DNA from: Caryophanales bacterium UBA784
GTDB lineage: Bacteria > Bacillota_I > Bacilli_A > RFN20 > CAG-288
DNA length: 64,000 nt
NCBI GenBank assembly: GCA_002297045.1
Contig: DBJE01000008.1
Span: 1-64,000, forward strand
Direction: 5' to 3'
The notes under the pieces are model-generated. The model did not search any database. It was given only the letters and a program-made list of their open reading frames with translations, and was not told where the DNA came from. This document shows positions 34,191-43,136 of the stretch, piece by piece. Positions within the stretch are counted from its first letter, which is position 1. Each line of letters starts with the position of its first letter. The translations under genes and the position numbers were made by a program.

Positions 34191-36035
34191 ATGGTTACCT
34201 TACAGATCCTTACCCGATCGTTTACCAAAAAAGACTTCTTCCTTCTTGGGGGAACTATTCTTTTGGTAACGAGGATCGGCATAGGAATCTTTCTTTTGAT
34301 TCTTGCCTATACTAACCACCATAGGAGGAAGGAAGCGGAGAGGCATGACTATAATGTCCGCCTATACCGCTATGACAGGATCGGAAAACTGTTTTACTGC
34401 GTGGACAAAAAGAATCTGAAGAACCGGAAGACTTTCACAAGGGAAGAGTTCCTTCGCCAGTTTGTCCCTCAGGATAAGCTTCGGGTCAAAGCCTGGATCG
34501 ATTCCATCAGCCGGGGAGAATACGAAGAGTACTTCAGTGCCGAAATCAAACTGAATAAGCCGAAAAGCACCTGTCCGACCATCAGGGAAGTCACGGGGAT
34601 CAATCTGGACGCCCATAGGATTCACTTCGAATCCTATCTTGTACCCTACTCAAAAAGCGGCTTTTCCGAGAAAACCGGCTTTCTTAACCGCCTTCTTGCC
34701 AATCGTTACCTTCTTAAGCGTGAGGAAGAGGCTAGAAAATTCCTTGCCTCCTGCAGGGAAGAGTCGATGGGTGCCCTGTTTGTCGTCAAGATTTTCTCGG
34801 ATTCCTCCCTGTCCAAAGAAGAGGAAAAAAAGAAAAACGATGCCGTTTACCTTGCCCTCATCCGCTTTCTTTCGAAAAAGCGGAGAATGTTCGTCAGCAA
34901 GCCGGATGACGAGTATGTCCTCCTTGACCAGACCACCTTCTCGAAGTTCTCGGCCAGGAATCTTGCCTCCACCATTGCGACCTCCCTTCAGCAGCAGGTG
35001 AACAGGGAACTCTCCGCCCACAGCCTCACTGTCGCTATCGGTGCCTCCCTTTCCCAGGATCATAAGGGGAACTTCCGCATAGGAATCCAACAGGCCGCAA
35101 AGAGGTGTGATGCCATAGGAAGCGGCAAGGTGAAAAAACAGCGCGTTCTTTTCTATGATTCTTCCTTCTTCACGAACTTTGAAACGCTTCAGGCCGAAAA
35201 AGAGGAAGTGAAAACCAGGATTAAGGACAAGACCTTCCGCACCTACTACACACCTTGCCTTGACTTCTTCTCCCCCCAGAGTGATAGGAGCCAAATCCGG
35301 CCTTCCTTCTATCTTGCCGAATTCGTCCCTTACGGAAGGAAGCACATCCACGGAAGGGACGATGCCTTCCAGCACATTAAGGAAAGGCCCGCTTTCTCCC
35401 GCAAGCTCTTTACCCAGATCACTTCCTGCTTTGAAAGAACCTATGAAAGCCATAAGGGCGAAGAGATAACTTTGGTAAGGAAGATTCCTTATTTTCTAAG
35501 GAAGGATGCGGAAAAAGTCTTTTCCTCCTCAAAGTCCGGCTTCCGGAGGATGTTCCTTGTATCCGAAAGCGAAATCCTCAATTCCAGCGAGGAGACCTAT
35601 AGGACAAGGAAAAACATCCGGGAAAGGAAAAAACTTGGCTTCACCCCTGCACTTCTCATTGATTTTCCCTCACCCGTGCTAAAAAGCCGTATACTAAAAT
35701 TGTTTGCCTATTTCTTCGTCAAGCCAGAGTATGTCCTAGGCGGCAATAGTACCCAGAGCTCCCTCCGTGCCATCCAGGCAAACTACAAAGGATATTCCGT
35801 CCCCTTTGTCTATTACGGCTTAAAGACAACGGAACAGGCAGAACTTGCCTCCCACTATGGGGCAAGATTCCTGCTCTGCGATTCCTTGGCCCTCCCCTCA
35901 AGCCGGTTAGAGCCCCTTGATGCAAAAAAGGTCGGATTCTTTATCCAGGATGCCAAGAAGCTTGCCCCTAAGCAGACACTCCTTGGAAGGAAAGGAAAAG
36001 GCGAAGAAAGACGGGAAGAGTCGGAAAAAGAATAG
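34191..36035 (+). CDS. membrane protein with degenerate GGDEF and EAL domains
   Basis: 614 residues. One membrane helix lies near 18-42, followed by a PAS-like segment, then a region laid out like a diguanylate cyclase (about 160-320). The GGDEF site reads PDDEY, but SLTVAIGASLSQ and the AAKRCDAIGSGKVKKQRVLF tail keep the fold pattern. Residues about 345-590 resemble an EAL phosphodiesterase: TFRTYYTPCLDFFSP, LAEFVPYGR in place of ExLxR, LLIDFPSPVLKSRIL, and KTTEQAELASHYGARFLLCD near the end. Catalytic residues of both are lost. GGTGGAA precedes the ATG, and proS follows 12 bases later. Confidence 0.65.
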   Translation: MVTLQILTRSFTKKDFFLLGGTILLVTRIGIGIFLLILAYTNHHRRKEAERHDYNVRLYRYDRIGKLFYCVDKKNLKNRKTFTREEFLRQFVPQDKLRVKAWIDSISRGEYEEYFSAEIKLNKPKSTCPTIREVTGINLDAHRIHFESYLVPYSKSGFSEKTGFLNRLLANRYLLKREEEARKFLASCREESMGALFVVKIFSDSSLSKEEEKKKNDAVYLALIRFLSKKRRMFVSKPDDEYVLLDQTTFSKFSARNLASTIATSLQQQVNRELSAHSLTVAIGASLSQDHKGNFRIGIQQAAKRCDAIGSGKVKKQRVLFYDSSFFTNFETLQAEKEEVKTRIKDKTFRTYYTPCLDFFSPQSDRSQIRPSFYLAEFVPYGRKHIHGRDDAFQHIKERPAFSRKLFTQITSCFERTYESHKGEEITLVRKIPYFLRKDAEKVFSSSKSGFRRMFLVSESEILNSSEETYRTRKNIRERKKLGFTPALLIDFPSPVLKSRILKLFAYFFVKPEYVLGGNSTQSSLRAIQANYKGYSVPFVYYGLKTTEQAELASHYGARFLLCDSLALPSSRLEPLDAKKVGFFIQDAKKLAPKQTLLGRKGKGEERREESEKE

Positions 36036-36047
36036 GAGATAACCAAA

Positions 36048-37490
36048 ATGGCAGACAAGAAAGTGAAAAGTATTACGTCGAAGAGCGAAAACATCACCAA
36101 GTGGTACACCGATGTGTGCACAAAGGCCGAACTTATGGACTATGCCCAGGCGAAAGGATTTATCATTTACCGTCCTGACGGATATGCCCTCTGGGAAGGA
36201 ATCCAGGGGTATTTCGATAAGCGCATCAAGCAACTTGGCGTCCGAAACGTCTATCTTCCCAGCCTTATTCCTAGGAGCCTATTAGCCAAGGAAGAAGACT
36301 TCGTCAAAGGCTTTGCCCCCGAGTGTGCCGTCGTGACAAAGGGAGGAAGCAAGGAACTAAGCGAACCCTTTGTTGTCCGTCCCACAAGCGAGACTCTCTT
36401 CTGCGACCACTTTAAGGATATCGTCCACTCCTATAACGACCTTCCGGTGAAATACAACCAGTGGTGCTCCGTCGTCCGTTGGGAGAAGACGACACGTCCC
36501 TTCCTCCGGGGAAGTGAATTCCTTTGGCAGGAAGGACATACTCTTCACGGAAGCGAAAACGAAGCCCGTGAATTTGCCTTGTCCATCCTTCGAATCTATA
36601 ACGAACTTGGCAAAGACCTTCTTGCCATTCCTTTTGTCAGGGGAAAGAAACCGGAGAGCGAAAAGTTTGCCGGTGCCGTTGATACCTATACTATCGAGGC
36701 CCTAAGGCCGGACGGACAGGCGCTGCAATGCGGAACCAGCCATTACCTTGGGCAGAATTTCTGTAAGGCCTACAATATCCGTTATCTGAATAAGGATAAC
36801 CAGATTAGCTATCCTTACTATACTTCCTGGGGGATTTCCACCCGTCTTATCGGAGCCCTGATCAGGGTGCACGGGGATGATGAGGGACTTGTCCTCCCGC
36901 CTAGGATTGCCCCTACCCAGGTTAGGATCATTCCTATCCGTGCCGATAAGGACAAGCGGATCAGGGAGAGGGCGAATAAGAGGAAGGACGAGCTTCAGAA
37001 AGAGGGAGTGCGGATTGAAATCGATGCTTCCGACAAGACCCCTGGCTGGAAGTTCAGCCAGTATGAAAGGAAGGGCATCCCTCTCCGGATTGAAATCGGG
37101 CCTAAGGACAGGGAAAACGGGACTCTTGCCCTTTCCATCCGTTATTCCGGGGAAAAGAAGTTCCTTCCTATCGAAGACGCTTTGAAGAACATCCCTCTTC
37201 TTCTTAAGGAAATCCAGGAAGGAAGGTATCAGAAGGCTCTTGCCTTCCTTAATTCCCACATTGTGGAAGTCCATGACTATGACCAGATCAAGAAAGTCGT
37301 CACCGGCGGCTTAGGATTCGCCAAAACGAGGACTAGTTCCCTCTCCGAGGCGGATGACGAGAAACGCCTTAAGGAGGATTTCAATGCCACTCCGAGAGTC
37401 ATGCCCTTCAATCAGGAGCCTTTTGACGTAAAGGATGCCATAAGCGGTGAAAAGGCCGACCATGTCGTCTACTTTGCACGGGCCTATTAA
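36048..37490 (+). CDS. proS: prolyl-tRNA synthetase (archaeal/eukaryotic type)
   Basis: Class II synthetase, 480 residues, the short type without the bacterial editing insertion. Motif 2 is VVRWEKTTRPFLRGSEFLWQ, followed by EGHTLH; motif 1 is near VYLPSLIP; VVRPTSETLF and GTSHYLGQNF bind substrates. The anticodon domain has IAPTQVxIIPI and GPKDxENG, where AGG read as Met gives the family pattern. The C-terminal zinc-like domain ends in VVYFARAY. A separate YbaK-type deacylase at 51764 may supply the missing editing. Confidence 0.95.
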   Translation: MADKKVKSITSKSENITKWYTDVCTKAELMDYAQAKGFIIYRPDGYALWEGIQGYFDKRIKQLGVRNVYLPSLIPRSLLAKEEDFVKGFAPECAVVTKGGSKELSEPFVVRPTSETLFCDHFKDIVHSYNDLPVKYNQWCSVVRWEKTTRPFLRGSEFLWQEGHTLHGSENEAREFALSILRIYNELGKDLLAIPFVRGKKPESEKFAGAVDTYTIEALRPDGQALQCGTSHYLGQNFCKAYNIRYLNKDNQISYPYYTSWGISTRLIGALIRVHGDDEGLVLPPRIAPTQVRIIPIRADKDKRIRERANKRKDELQKEGVRIEIDASDKTPGWKFSQYERKGIPLRIEIGPKDRENGTLALSIRYSGEKKFLPIEDALKNIPLLLKEIQEGRYQKALAFLNSHIVEVHDYDQIKKVVTGGLGFAKTRTSSLSEADDEKRLKEDFNATPRVMPFNQEPFDVKDAISGEKADHVVYFARAY

Positions 37491-37508
37491 GGATAAAGGA
37501 GAAAAACA

Positions 37509-39284
37509 ATGAACGGATTTGATCAACGGATTAGCCTTCTTCAGTCCCAGAGGAAGAAAGACGGCCTTAAGGCCTACATCATTCCTTCCACCGACCCCAA
37601 TAGGTCGGAGGAATGCTGTTCCCGTTTTGCCGCAGAACGTTTCTATTTCTGCCCCTTCAAAGGAAACGACGGAACGCTCCTTGTCACTTTGGACGGCTAT
37701 TTCATCTATACCGACGGGCGATATTGGACAGAAGCAGAGAAAGAACTTGCCGGCAGCGGATGCACCCTTGTGAAAAGCGGCAGGGCAGGCGTCCCTTCCA
37801 TGGCGCAGTATATCAAAGAGCATAAGCTCTACCCTCTTGGTCTAGACTGCTCCCTGTTTTCCGATGGGGAACTAAAGTCTTTTTATCTTGATGCTAACCA
37901 TCCTATCCGACAGGTTTCCTATGCTAGTAGGGTCAAGGACATGCCCTCTCTTCCATCCGGGAAAATCTGGAAGGTAGATCCTTCCCTTCTTTCCCTTTCC
38001 CGAAAGGAACGCGTCGGAAAGATAAGGGAGGCCGTCCACGACAAAGGAGCCAAAGCCATTATTGTTCCTAGGCTTGACGATATCGCCTACGTTTTAGGCT
38101 ATCGGGGGAGCGACATCCCTTGTACGCCGGTTTTCTATTCCTATCTTTATATCGACCAGGATGAGAATCTCCATCTGTTCATCGAAAAGAACAAGTTGCC
38201 CGAAGGCTTTTCCGAAGAGAAGGTCATCGTCCACCCATATGAAGAATTCCCTTCCTTCCTTGAATCGGTCAAGGACGTTGCCACCCTCGTTGACCCGAAT
38301 AAGACAAACGCCTATATCTGCTCTGTCCTCAAAAACAAGGTCTTTGCCCCATCCCCTGTTTACTCCCAGAAATCGGTCAAGGGCCCTGTCGAAGTGGAGA
38401 ACACCAAAAAGGTCCAGGCCATCGACGGCATCGCCGTCCTTAAGCTAAGGAAATACATCGATGACACCATTGATACCGGACGTCTTAGCGAACTTAGCTG
38501 TGCCGAATACATCGATAAGGCTAGAAGAAGCAACCCCCGCTGCTTCGACATCTCCTTTGGCACCATTGCCGCCTGCGACAGCAATGCGGCAAGGAGGCAT
38601 TATGCCCCTAGTAAAGATAATTTCTCCTCTCTGACCAGAAACAACCAGCTTCTCCTCGTGGATTCCGGCGGACAATACTATGGGGGAACCACGGATACAA
38701 CCCGTACCTTTATCGTTTCCAACCATGTCAGCAAGGAAGTCAGGCACGATTATACCTTGACGCTGAAAGCCCAGATTGCCCTTTCGACCACGATATTTGA
38801 GAAGGGTTGCACCGGGCATTCCATTGATATCCGTGCCCGCGAGGTAAGGTGGAAGGAAGGAAGGGACTATAAATGCGGAACCGGCCACGGAGTCGGCTAT
38901 AGGTCCTGTGTCCATGAAGGCCCCATTGGCTTCCGCTTCTACGAACATCCAGACCGCGGAGACAAAGGAGAGCTTGAACTTGGCCATATCATTACGATTG
39001 AGCCTGGCGTATATAAGGCCCATCGGTATGGAATCCGTCTGGAAAACAATCTGCTCGTCGTTCCTGCGTTTGTGACCGATGACGGCATCTTCTATAAGTT
39101 CGAAACCATTACCTACGTTCCTTATGACCGCAGAGGCATTGACTTAACCAGGCTGAATGAGGAAGAACTGGAATGGCTTAACGGCTATCATAAGATGGTC
39201 TTTGAAAAGCTTGCCCCTTATTGTGCCGGCGACTCCGCCCTGCTTGCCTATCTTGTCAAACAGACGGCCCCGCTTTACCGCTAA
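37509..39284 (+). CDS. pepP: Xaa-Pro aminopeptidase (M24 family)
   Basis: 591 residues, the long three-domain form. Two N-terminal creatinase-like domains (YIIPSTDPNRSEE, YIYTDGRYWTEAE-like) precede a pita-bread catalytic domain. Its metal ligands are visible: two Asp in VDSGGQYYGGTTDTTRTF, His in GTGHGVGY, Glu in TIEPGVY, and Glu in IRLENN. It cuts N-terminal residues before proline. AAGGAG precedes the ATG. It sits between proS and trmL, joined to trmL with no gap. Confidence 0.93.
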   Translation: MNGFDQRISLLQSQRKKDGLKAYIIPSTDPNRSEECCSRFAAERFYFCPFKGNDGTLLVTLDGYFIYTDGRYWTEAEKELAGSGCTLVKSGRAGVPSMAQYIKEHKLYPLGLDCSLFSDGELKSFYLDANHPIRQVSYASRVKDMPSLPSGKIWKVDPSLLSLSRKERVGKIREAVHDKGAKAIIVPRLDDIAYVLGYRGSDIPCTPVFYSYLYIDQDENLHLFIEKNKLPEGFSEEKVIVHPYEEFPSFLESVKDVATLVDPNKTNAYICSVLKNKVFAPSPVYSQKSVKGPVEVENTKKVQAIDGIAVLKLRKYIDDTIDTGRLSELSCAEYIDKARRSNPRCFDISFGTIAACDSNAARRHYAPSKDNFSSLTRNNQLLLVDSGGQYYGGTTDTTRTFIVSNHVSKEVRHDYTLTLKAQIALSTTIFEKGCTGHSIDIRAREVRWKEGRDYKCGTGHGVGYRSCVHEGPIGFRFYEHPDRGDKGELELGHIITIEPGVYKAHRYGIRLENNLLVVPAFVTDDGIFYKFETITYVPYDRRGIDLTRLNEEELEWLNGYHKMVFEKLAPYCAGDSALLAYLVKQTAPLYR

Positions 39285-39815
39285 ATGAACCGGGTTGTGC
39301 TTTTCGAACCGGAAAAGCCCGCCAATGTCGGAAACATCATCCGGACCTGTGTCGCCTTTGATTTGTCGTTGACGATTATCGGCAATCTGACTTTTGACCT
39401 CAATGACAAATCCCTCCGCCGTGCCCAGAGGGATTATGCCATCGGTTTTCCGATTGAGAGAGTCTCTTCCCTTGATGAATTCTTCAACCTACACGGGAAG
39501 GAAAAAGGCTTTTTTGTCACCCGGTACTCGAAGAATATCTATTCCTCCTTTGACTTATCCGACCCTGTCCATGACAGGTGGTTCAGGTTCGGCCGGGAGT
39601 CCACCGGGATCCCAAAGATTGTCCTTAAGGAACATCTTAGCCAGACTAGGCGGATTCCAAGGGCCATCAATGCGCGGAGCCTTAATCTTTCAAACTCCGT
39701 CGCCCTGGTAAGGGCCGAAGCCCTCCGGCAGCAGCACTTCCCTAACCTTGCCACGGAGGAAACCATCAAGGGCGAGGACTATCTGGAAAAATGGACCAAG
39801 GAAAGCATCAGGTAA
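39285..39815 (+). CDS. trmL: tRNA (cytidine/uridine-34-2'-O-)-methyltransferase
   Basis: SPOUT methyltransferase for the wobble base of tRNA-Leu, 176 residues. The knot motifs are EPEKPANVGNIIRTC, FGRESTGIPK and ARSLNLSNSVAL. With AGG as Met the third reads RIPMAINARSLNLSN, where the IPM is standard. The ATG follows the pepP stop directly. It ends the gmd-independent unit of the degenerate GGDEF-EAL gene, proS, pepP and trmL. Confidence 0.93.
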   Translation: MNRVVLFEPEKPANVGNIIRTCVAFDLSLTIIGNLTFDLNDKSLRRAQRDYAIGFPIERVSSLDEFFNLHGKEKGFFVTRYSKNIYSSFDLSDPVHDRWFRFGRESTGIPKIVLKEHLSQTRRIPRAINARSLNLSNSVALVRAEALRQQHFPNLATEETIKGEDYLEKWTKESIR

Positions 39816-39847
39816 GCGTTGTTCTTTTCTTTCCTTCCTTTTTGCCT

Positions 39848-39853
39848 TATAAT
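39848..39853 (+). promoter_or_regulatory. -10 element of the structured RNA
   Basis: TATAAT about 8 bases before the first base of the closing stem. The -35 is weak (TTTTCT, 39825-39830, 17 bases upstream). Confidence 0.55.
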
Positions 39854-39860
39854 TCTAAGC

Positions 39861-40007
39861 GTCTAAGAAACTTATGCGCTTTTCCGACAAATTGCGTTTC
39901 GGGAGCCTAGTCCCTTATCCTGTGTTGAAAGCCTGCTCTAGGCAGGAATCCTAATGGATGAGGCAGGGCACCCACTTATTCATGGGGAAAAACCCAATAC
40001 TCTTAGA
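39861..40007 (+). ncRNA. ssrS: structured RNA, probably 6S RNA
   Basis: A noncoding stretch of about 150 bases with its own -10 and a strong terminator. The ends pair (TCTAAGA 39862-39868 with TCTTAGA 40001-40007). Inside, GGGAGCC pairs with GGCACCC, CCTTATCC with GGATGAGG, and CCTGC with GCAGG at the tip, leaving large unpaired regions in the middle. A long irregular hairpin with an open centre is the form of 6S RNA, which mimics an open promoter and binds RNA polymerase. SRP RNA, T-box and common riboswitch signatures are absent. No covariance test could be run. Confidence 0.55.
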
Positions 40008-40008
40008 T

Positions 40009-40038
40009 CAGGCGGGAGAAATCCCGCCTGCTTTTTTT
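40009..40038 (+). terminator. terminator of the structured RNA
   Basis: CAGGCGGGA (40009-40017), loop GAAA, TCCCGCCTG (40022-40030), then C and seven T. Confidence 0.92.
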
Positions 40039-40097
40039 CTTTAAAGATAATAGCCTAGAGAGTAAAATAGAAAAAGAACCAAACAAGGAGGAACATG

Positions 40098-42065
40098 ATG
40101 AAATACGACCATATAGCCTTAGAAAGCCTGCGTGGGCTTGCTTTAGACGAAATCGCACGTGCCAAAAGCGGCCACCCCGGAATGGCCCTATCTGCCGCCC
40201 CCTTACTTTATACCCTCTATACCCGCCACAGGAACGCCAACCCCCTAGACCCGACCTATTTTAACCGTGACCGGTTCGTCCTATCCGCCGGACATGGTTC
40301 GGCCCTTCTCTATGCCCTTCTCCATCTTGCCGGTTATTCTATTCCTAGGGACCAGCTCCGGCAGTTCCGTCAGCTTGGCTCCCTTACGCCTGGACATCCG
40401 GAAGTCGGACACACCCCTGGCGTCGATGCCACGAGCGGCCCTCTTGGGCAAGGTATCGCCCAGGCCGTAGGCAGGGCTAGGGCGGAAGCCCATCTTTCGG
40501 CTATCTATCCTCATGGGGAAAGGATCTGTAACCACTATACCTACTGCCTTACCGGGGACGGATGCCTTGAGGAAGGAATCAGCCAGGAGGCAATTTCCCT
40601 TGCCGGAGTCTGGCACCTGAATAAACTTATCCTTCTTTATGATAAAAACGACTGCACTCTGGACGGTCCTCTTTCTAATTCCTCCCTTGAAGATACCAAG
40701 GGCCGGTTTATGTCGGCAGGATGGAACGTATTGGAAGTAAGGAACGGAAACGACATCGAGGAAATCGACCATGCCCTCGTCCTTGCCAAGACCGCCAAGG
40801 AAAAGCCGACCATCATCATCTGCCATACGGTGATTGGCTACGGCTCGGAACTTGCCGGAAGCCATCTCGCCCACGGCAAGGCCTTCTCCTTGGAGATGGT
40901 CGTCAAGACAAAGGAAAACCTTGGGGTCTCCTTCCCGCCTTTTGAAGTTCCTGAGGAGGCCTACCTGGCGTTTAAGGAAACCTTCCTCTCCCGCGGCAAA
41001 AAAGCGGAGGAAGAAGACGATAAACGTCTTGAGGAGTACAAGGAAAAATATCCCGTGGACTACCAGCGCTTTAGGGATCTAAAGAGCGGAAACGTCGCTC
41101 CTTATCTTTTCCGGAATGCCCCGAAATATGAGGAAGGCTTCAAGGACGCAACGCGCAACACTTCCCAAGCCCTGCTGAACATTGTCGCGGATGAATTGCC
41201 GAATCTTTTCGGCGGTTCTGCCGATGTGGCCGATTCGGTCAAGACCCATGTCAAGAAATTCACCGATTTCTCCAAGGAAAACCGGAAGGGGGAGAACATT
41301 AATTTCGGTATCCGCGAGTTCGCCATGGCGGCCATCCAGAATGGCATCCTGCTCCATGGGGGAAGGCGGACTTATGTCGGGTGCTTCCTCGTCTTTTCCG
41401 ATTATAGGAAGGCCGCCATCCGTATGGCAGCCAGGGAACGGATTCCTGCAATTTACCTTTTTAGCCATGATTCCCTTGCCGTCGGGGAAGACGGCCCGAC
41501 CCACCAGCCGATTGAGCAGCTGACGATGCTTCGTGCCATTCCCCGTCTTGTCCTCTTCCGTCCTGCCGATGCCATCGAGACGGCTGGTGCCTATCGCAGT
41601 GCATTTCTAAGTAATGACCATCCTACCTGCATCGTCCTTTCCCGCCAGGCCCTTTTTAACAATCCTCTTTCTTCCTTTGAAGGGACAAGGAAAGGCGGAT
41701 ACATTGTCAGCAAGGAAAAGGAAAAAGCCCTTCTTACCCTCATTGCGACTGGCTCGGAAGTCAACCTTGCCGTCAAGGCCCAGGAGACGCTTTTGGCGGA
41801 TGGCATTGACGTCCGTGTCGTTTCCTTGCCTTCCACAGAATTATTCGACAGGCAGGACGATGCTTATAAGGATGAGGTCTTCGGGAATGACTATGCCCAC
41901 CGGGTATTTATCGAAAGGGGTAAATCGGACGGCAATTACCGGTATGCCAAGACCGTCATCGGAGTGGATGACTTCGGCGAGTCAGCTCCGGCCGATAAGG
42001 TCCTTGATGCCTATGGGTTTACTCCGGAGAAGATTGCCTTGCGGATTAAAGGCCTCCTTTCCTAA
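40098..42065 (+). CDS. tkt: transketolase
   Basis: ThDP enzyme of the pentose phosphate pathway, 655 residues. Motifs: AKSGHPGMALSAAPLLY, RDRFVLSAGHGSALLYALLH, GHTPGVDATSGPLGQGIAQA, the cofactor-binding GDGCLEEGISQEA, then DSLAVGEDGPTHQPIEQL and a C-terminal domain with VVSLPSTELFD. With AGG as Met it reads AVGMAMAEA, where the family has AVGMAxAE. ATG 40098 is 6 bases after AAGGAGG; ATG 40095 is too close. Single gene after the structured RNA, with its own terminator. Confidence 0.96.
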   Translation: MKYDHIALESLRGLALDEIARAKSGHPGMALSAAPLLYTLYTRHRNANPLDPTYFNRDRFVLSAGHGSALLYALLHLAGYSIPRDQLRQFRQLGSLTPGHPEVGHTPGVDATSGPLGQGIAQAVGRARAEAHLSAIYPHGERICNHYTYCLTGDGCLEEGISQEAISLAGVWHLNKLILLYDKNDCTLDGPLSNSSLEDTKGRFMSAGWNVLEVRNGNDIEEIDHALVLAKTAKEKPTIIICHTVIGYGSELAGSHLAHGKAFSLEMVVKTKENLGVSFPPFEVPEEAYLAFKETFLSRGKKAEEEDDKRLEEYKEKYPVDYQRFRDLKSGNVAPYLFRNAPKYEEGFKDATRNTSQALLNIVADELPNLFGGSADVADSVKTHVKKFTDFSKENRKGENINFGIREFAMAAIQNGILLHGGRRTYVGCFLVFSDYRKAAIRMAARERIPAIYLFSHDSLAVGEDGPTHQPIEQLTMLRAIPRLVLFRPADAIETAGAYRSAFLSNDHPTCIVLSRQALFNNPLSSFEGTRKGGYIVSKEKEKALLTLIATGSEVNLAVKAQETLLADGIDVRVVSLPSTELFDRQDDAYKDEVFGNDYAHRVFIERGKSDGNYRYAKTVIGVDDFGESAPADKVLDAYGFTPEKIALRIKGLLS

Positions 42066-42087
42066 TCCGACTTCCTTTAAGAAAATG

Positions 42088-42114
42088 ACCGGTCCTGATT
42101 GGACCGGTTTTTTC
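42088..42114 (+). terminator. terminator of tkt
   Basis: ACCGGTCC (42088-42095), loop TGATT, GGACCGGT (42101-42108), followed by T residues. Confidence 0.92.
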
Positions 42115-42170
42115 TTTTTTTCTGGAAATTTTCTTATTCCTATCCCATATGAGATAGGAGGACGTCCTAG

Positions 42171-43136
42171 ATGAAGAAAAGAATCCTTCTCCCTATCCTT
42201 AGGTCCGGTCTTGTGGTCAGGGGCTTTAGGGGAGTCTATCTGTTCCGGAAAAAAAGGGAGAGTGCCCCTAGCTCTTATTCCATCCTAAGGGAAGAGAAAA
42301 TCGTAAGGGAAAAAGGGCAGAGCAGGGAAGTGACTTATGGCTTTGACGAAGACTATCTTCCGCGGCTGACCTATTCTCTTTCCTTTTTAGAGGGGGGAAG
42401 AGCGGCCTTAGACTATCTCTCGGTCGAACTATTGGAAAAGAAGCAGGTCATTCTGTTCACCTGCCGGCAGACTTTTGACAAGAGCAGGGAATTCATTCTT
42501 TCCGATGCTGATCATCCGGACATCTTTTCTAAGAGGGCGATTGAATGTAAGGGAAGCCTGATTCAGGAAGCCAGTGCAGAAATCCAATGCGATGGATTTG
42601 AGGAGGGAAAACCTCTTCTTTATACCTTCCATCCCGCCGTTTATGAGGAAGGGACCCTGAAAGAGCATAAGGAGGAAGGAATCCAAGGCGTCCTTTCCTT
42701 CGGAAACTACCCTTTGGAGAATCTTTTTTCTTCAAAGAGGAAGGAATCCGGGCACTGTTCCTATCTTGGGGAAAAAGTGGAAAACACAGAGGAGGGAAGG
42801 AAAAAGAGGAAGGGGAAAAGGGTCGAAGGGATAAAAGAGTACCTTTCCGCCCTGCTTGTGGGAGAGAGGGTGTTTTCCTATGAGGAAAGGAAGAAACGGA
42901 GGTCCTACACTTATTTTGGAAAAGGAGAGGACGGCATAAGGCGGGAAATGACGTCCATCGATTTCTGCCATTCCTTCTTTGACAACTACGAAAAGGAAAG
43001 GGAAAAAGGAAAAAGCCTTATCCGCCTTCAGATTAGGCAAGGCGAAGAAAGGCTGACGGAAAAGGATAGGAAATTCATTGATGTGCCCGTTTTTGCGGAT
43101 AAGATATCCCCAGAAACAGACGAGATAATCTTCTAG
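42171..43136 (+). CDS. hypothetical single-pass membrane protein
   Basis: 321 residues, no family recognised. With the standard code the N-terminus has three Arg inside a hydrophobic stretch. With AGG as Met it becomes a clean helix (ILMSGLVVMGFMGVYLF), followed by the stop-transfer RKKR, so the bulk should be cytoplasmic. That bulk is very rich in Glu, Lys and Arg, with many charged clusters (EEGRKKRKGKR near 205). AGGAGG lies 9 bases before the ATG. Its stop shares the CTAG palindrome with the convergent sdaA stop. Confidence 0.65.
   Translation: MKKRILLPILRSGLVVRGFRGVYLFRKKRESAPSSYSILREEKIVREKGQSREVTYGFDEDYLPRLTYSLSFLEGGRAALDYLSVELLEKKQVILFTCRQTFDKSREFILSDADHPDIFSKRAIECKGSLIQEASAEIQCDGFEEGKPLLYTFHPAVYEEGTLKEHKEEGIQGVLSFGNYPLENLFSSKRKESGHCSYLGEKVENTEEGRKKRKGKRVEGIKEYLSALLVGERVFSYEERKKRRSYTYFGKGEDGIRREMTSIDFCHSFFDNYEKEREKGKSLIRLQIRQGEERLTEKDRKFIDVPVFADKISPETDEIIF

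Noticed and set aside
34650..35453. Long open frame opposite the gene at 34191
   Set aside because: Shadow frame of a longer gene with a promoter and ribosome site; its translation shows no motif.
39861..40038. SRP RNA (ffs)
   Set aside because: The apical GGAA tetraloop region and flanking consensus of SRP RNA are absent.
39816..40094. T-box or riboswitch controlling tkt
   Set aside because: No T-box antiterminator motif is present, the terminator is followed by about 60 bases before tkt, and the RNA has its own promoter and closing stem.
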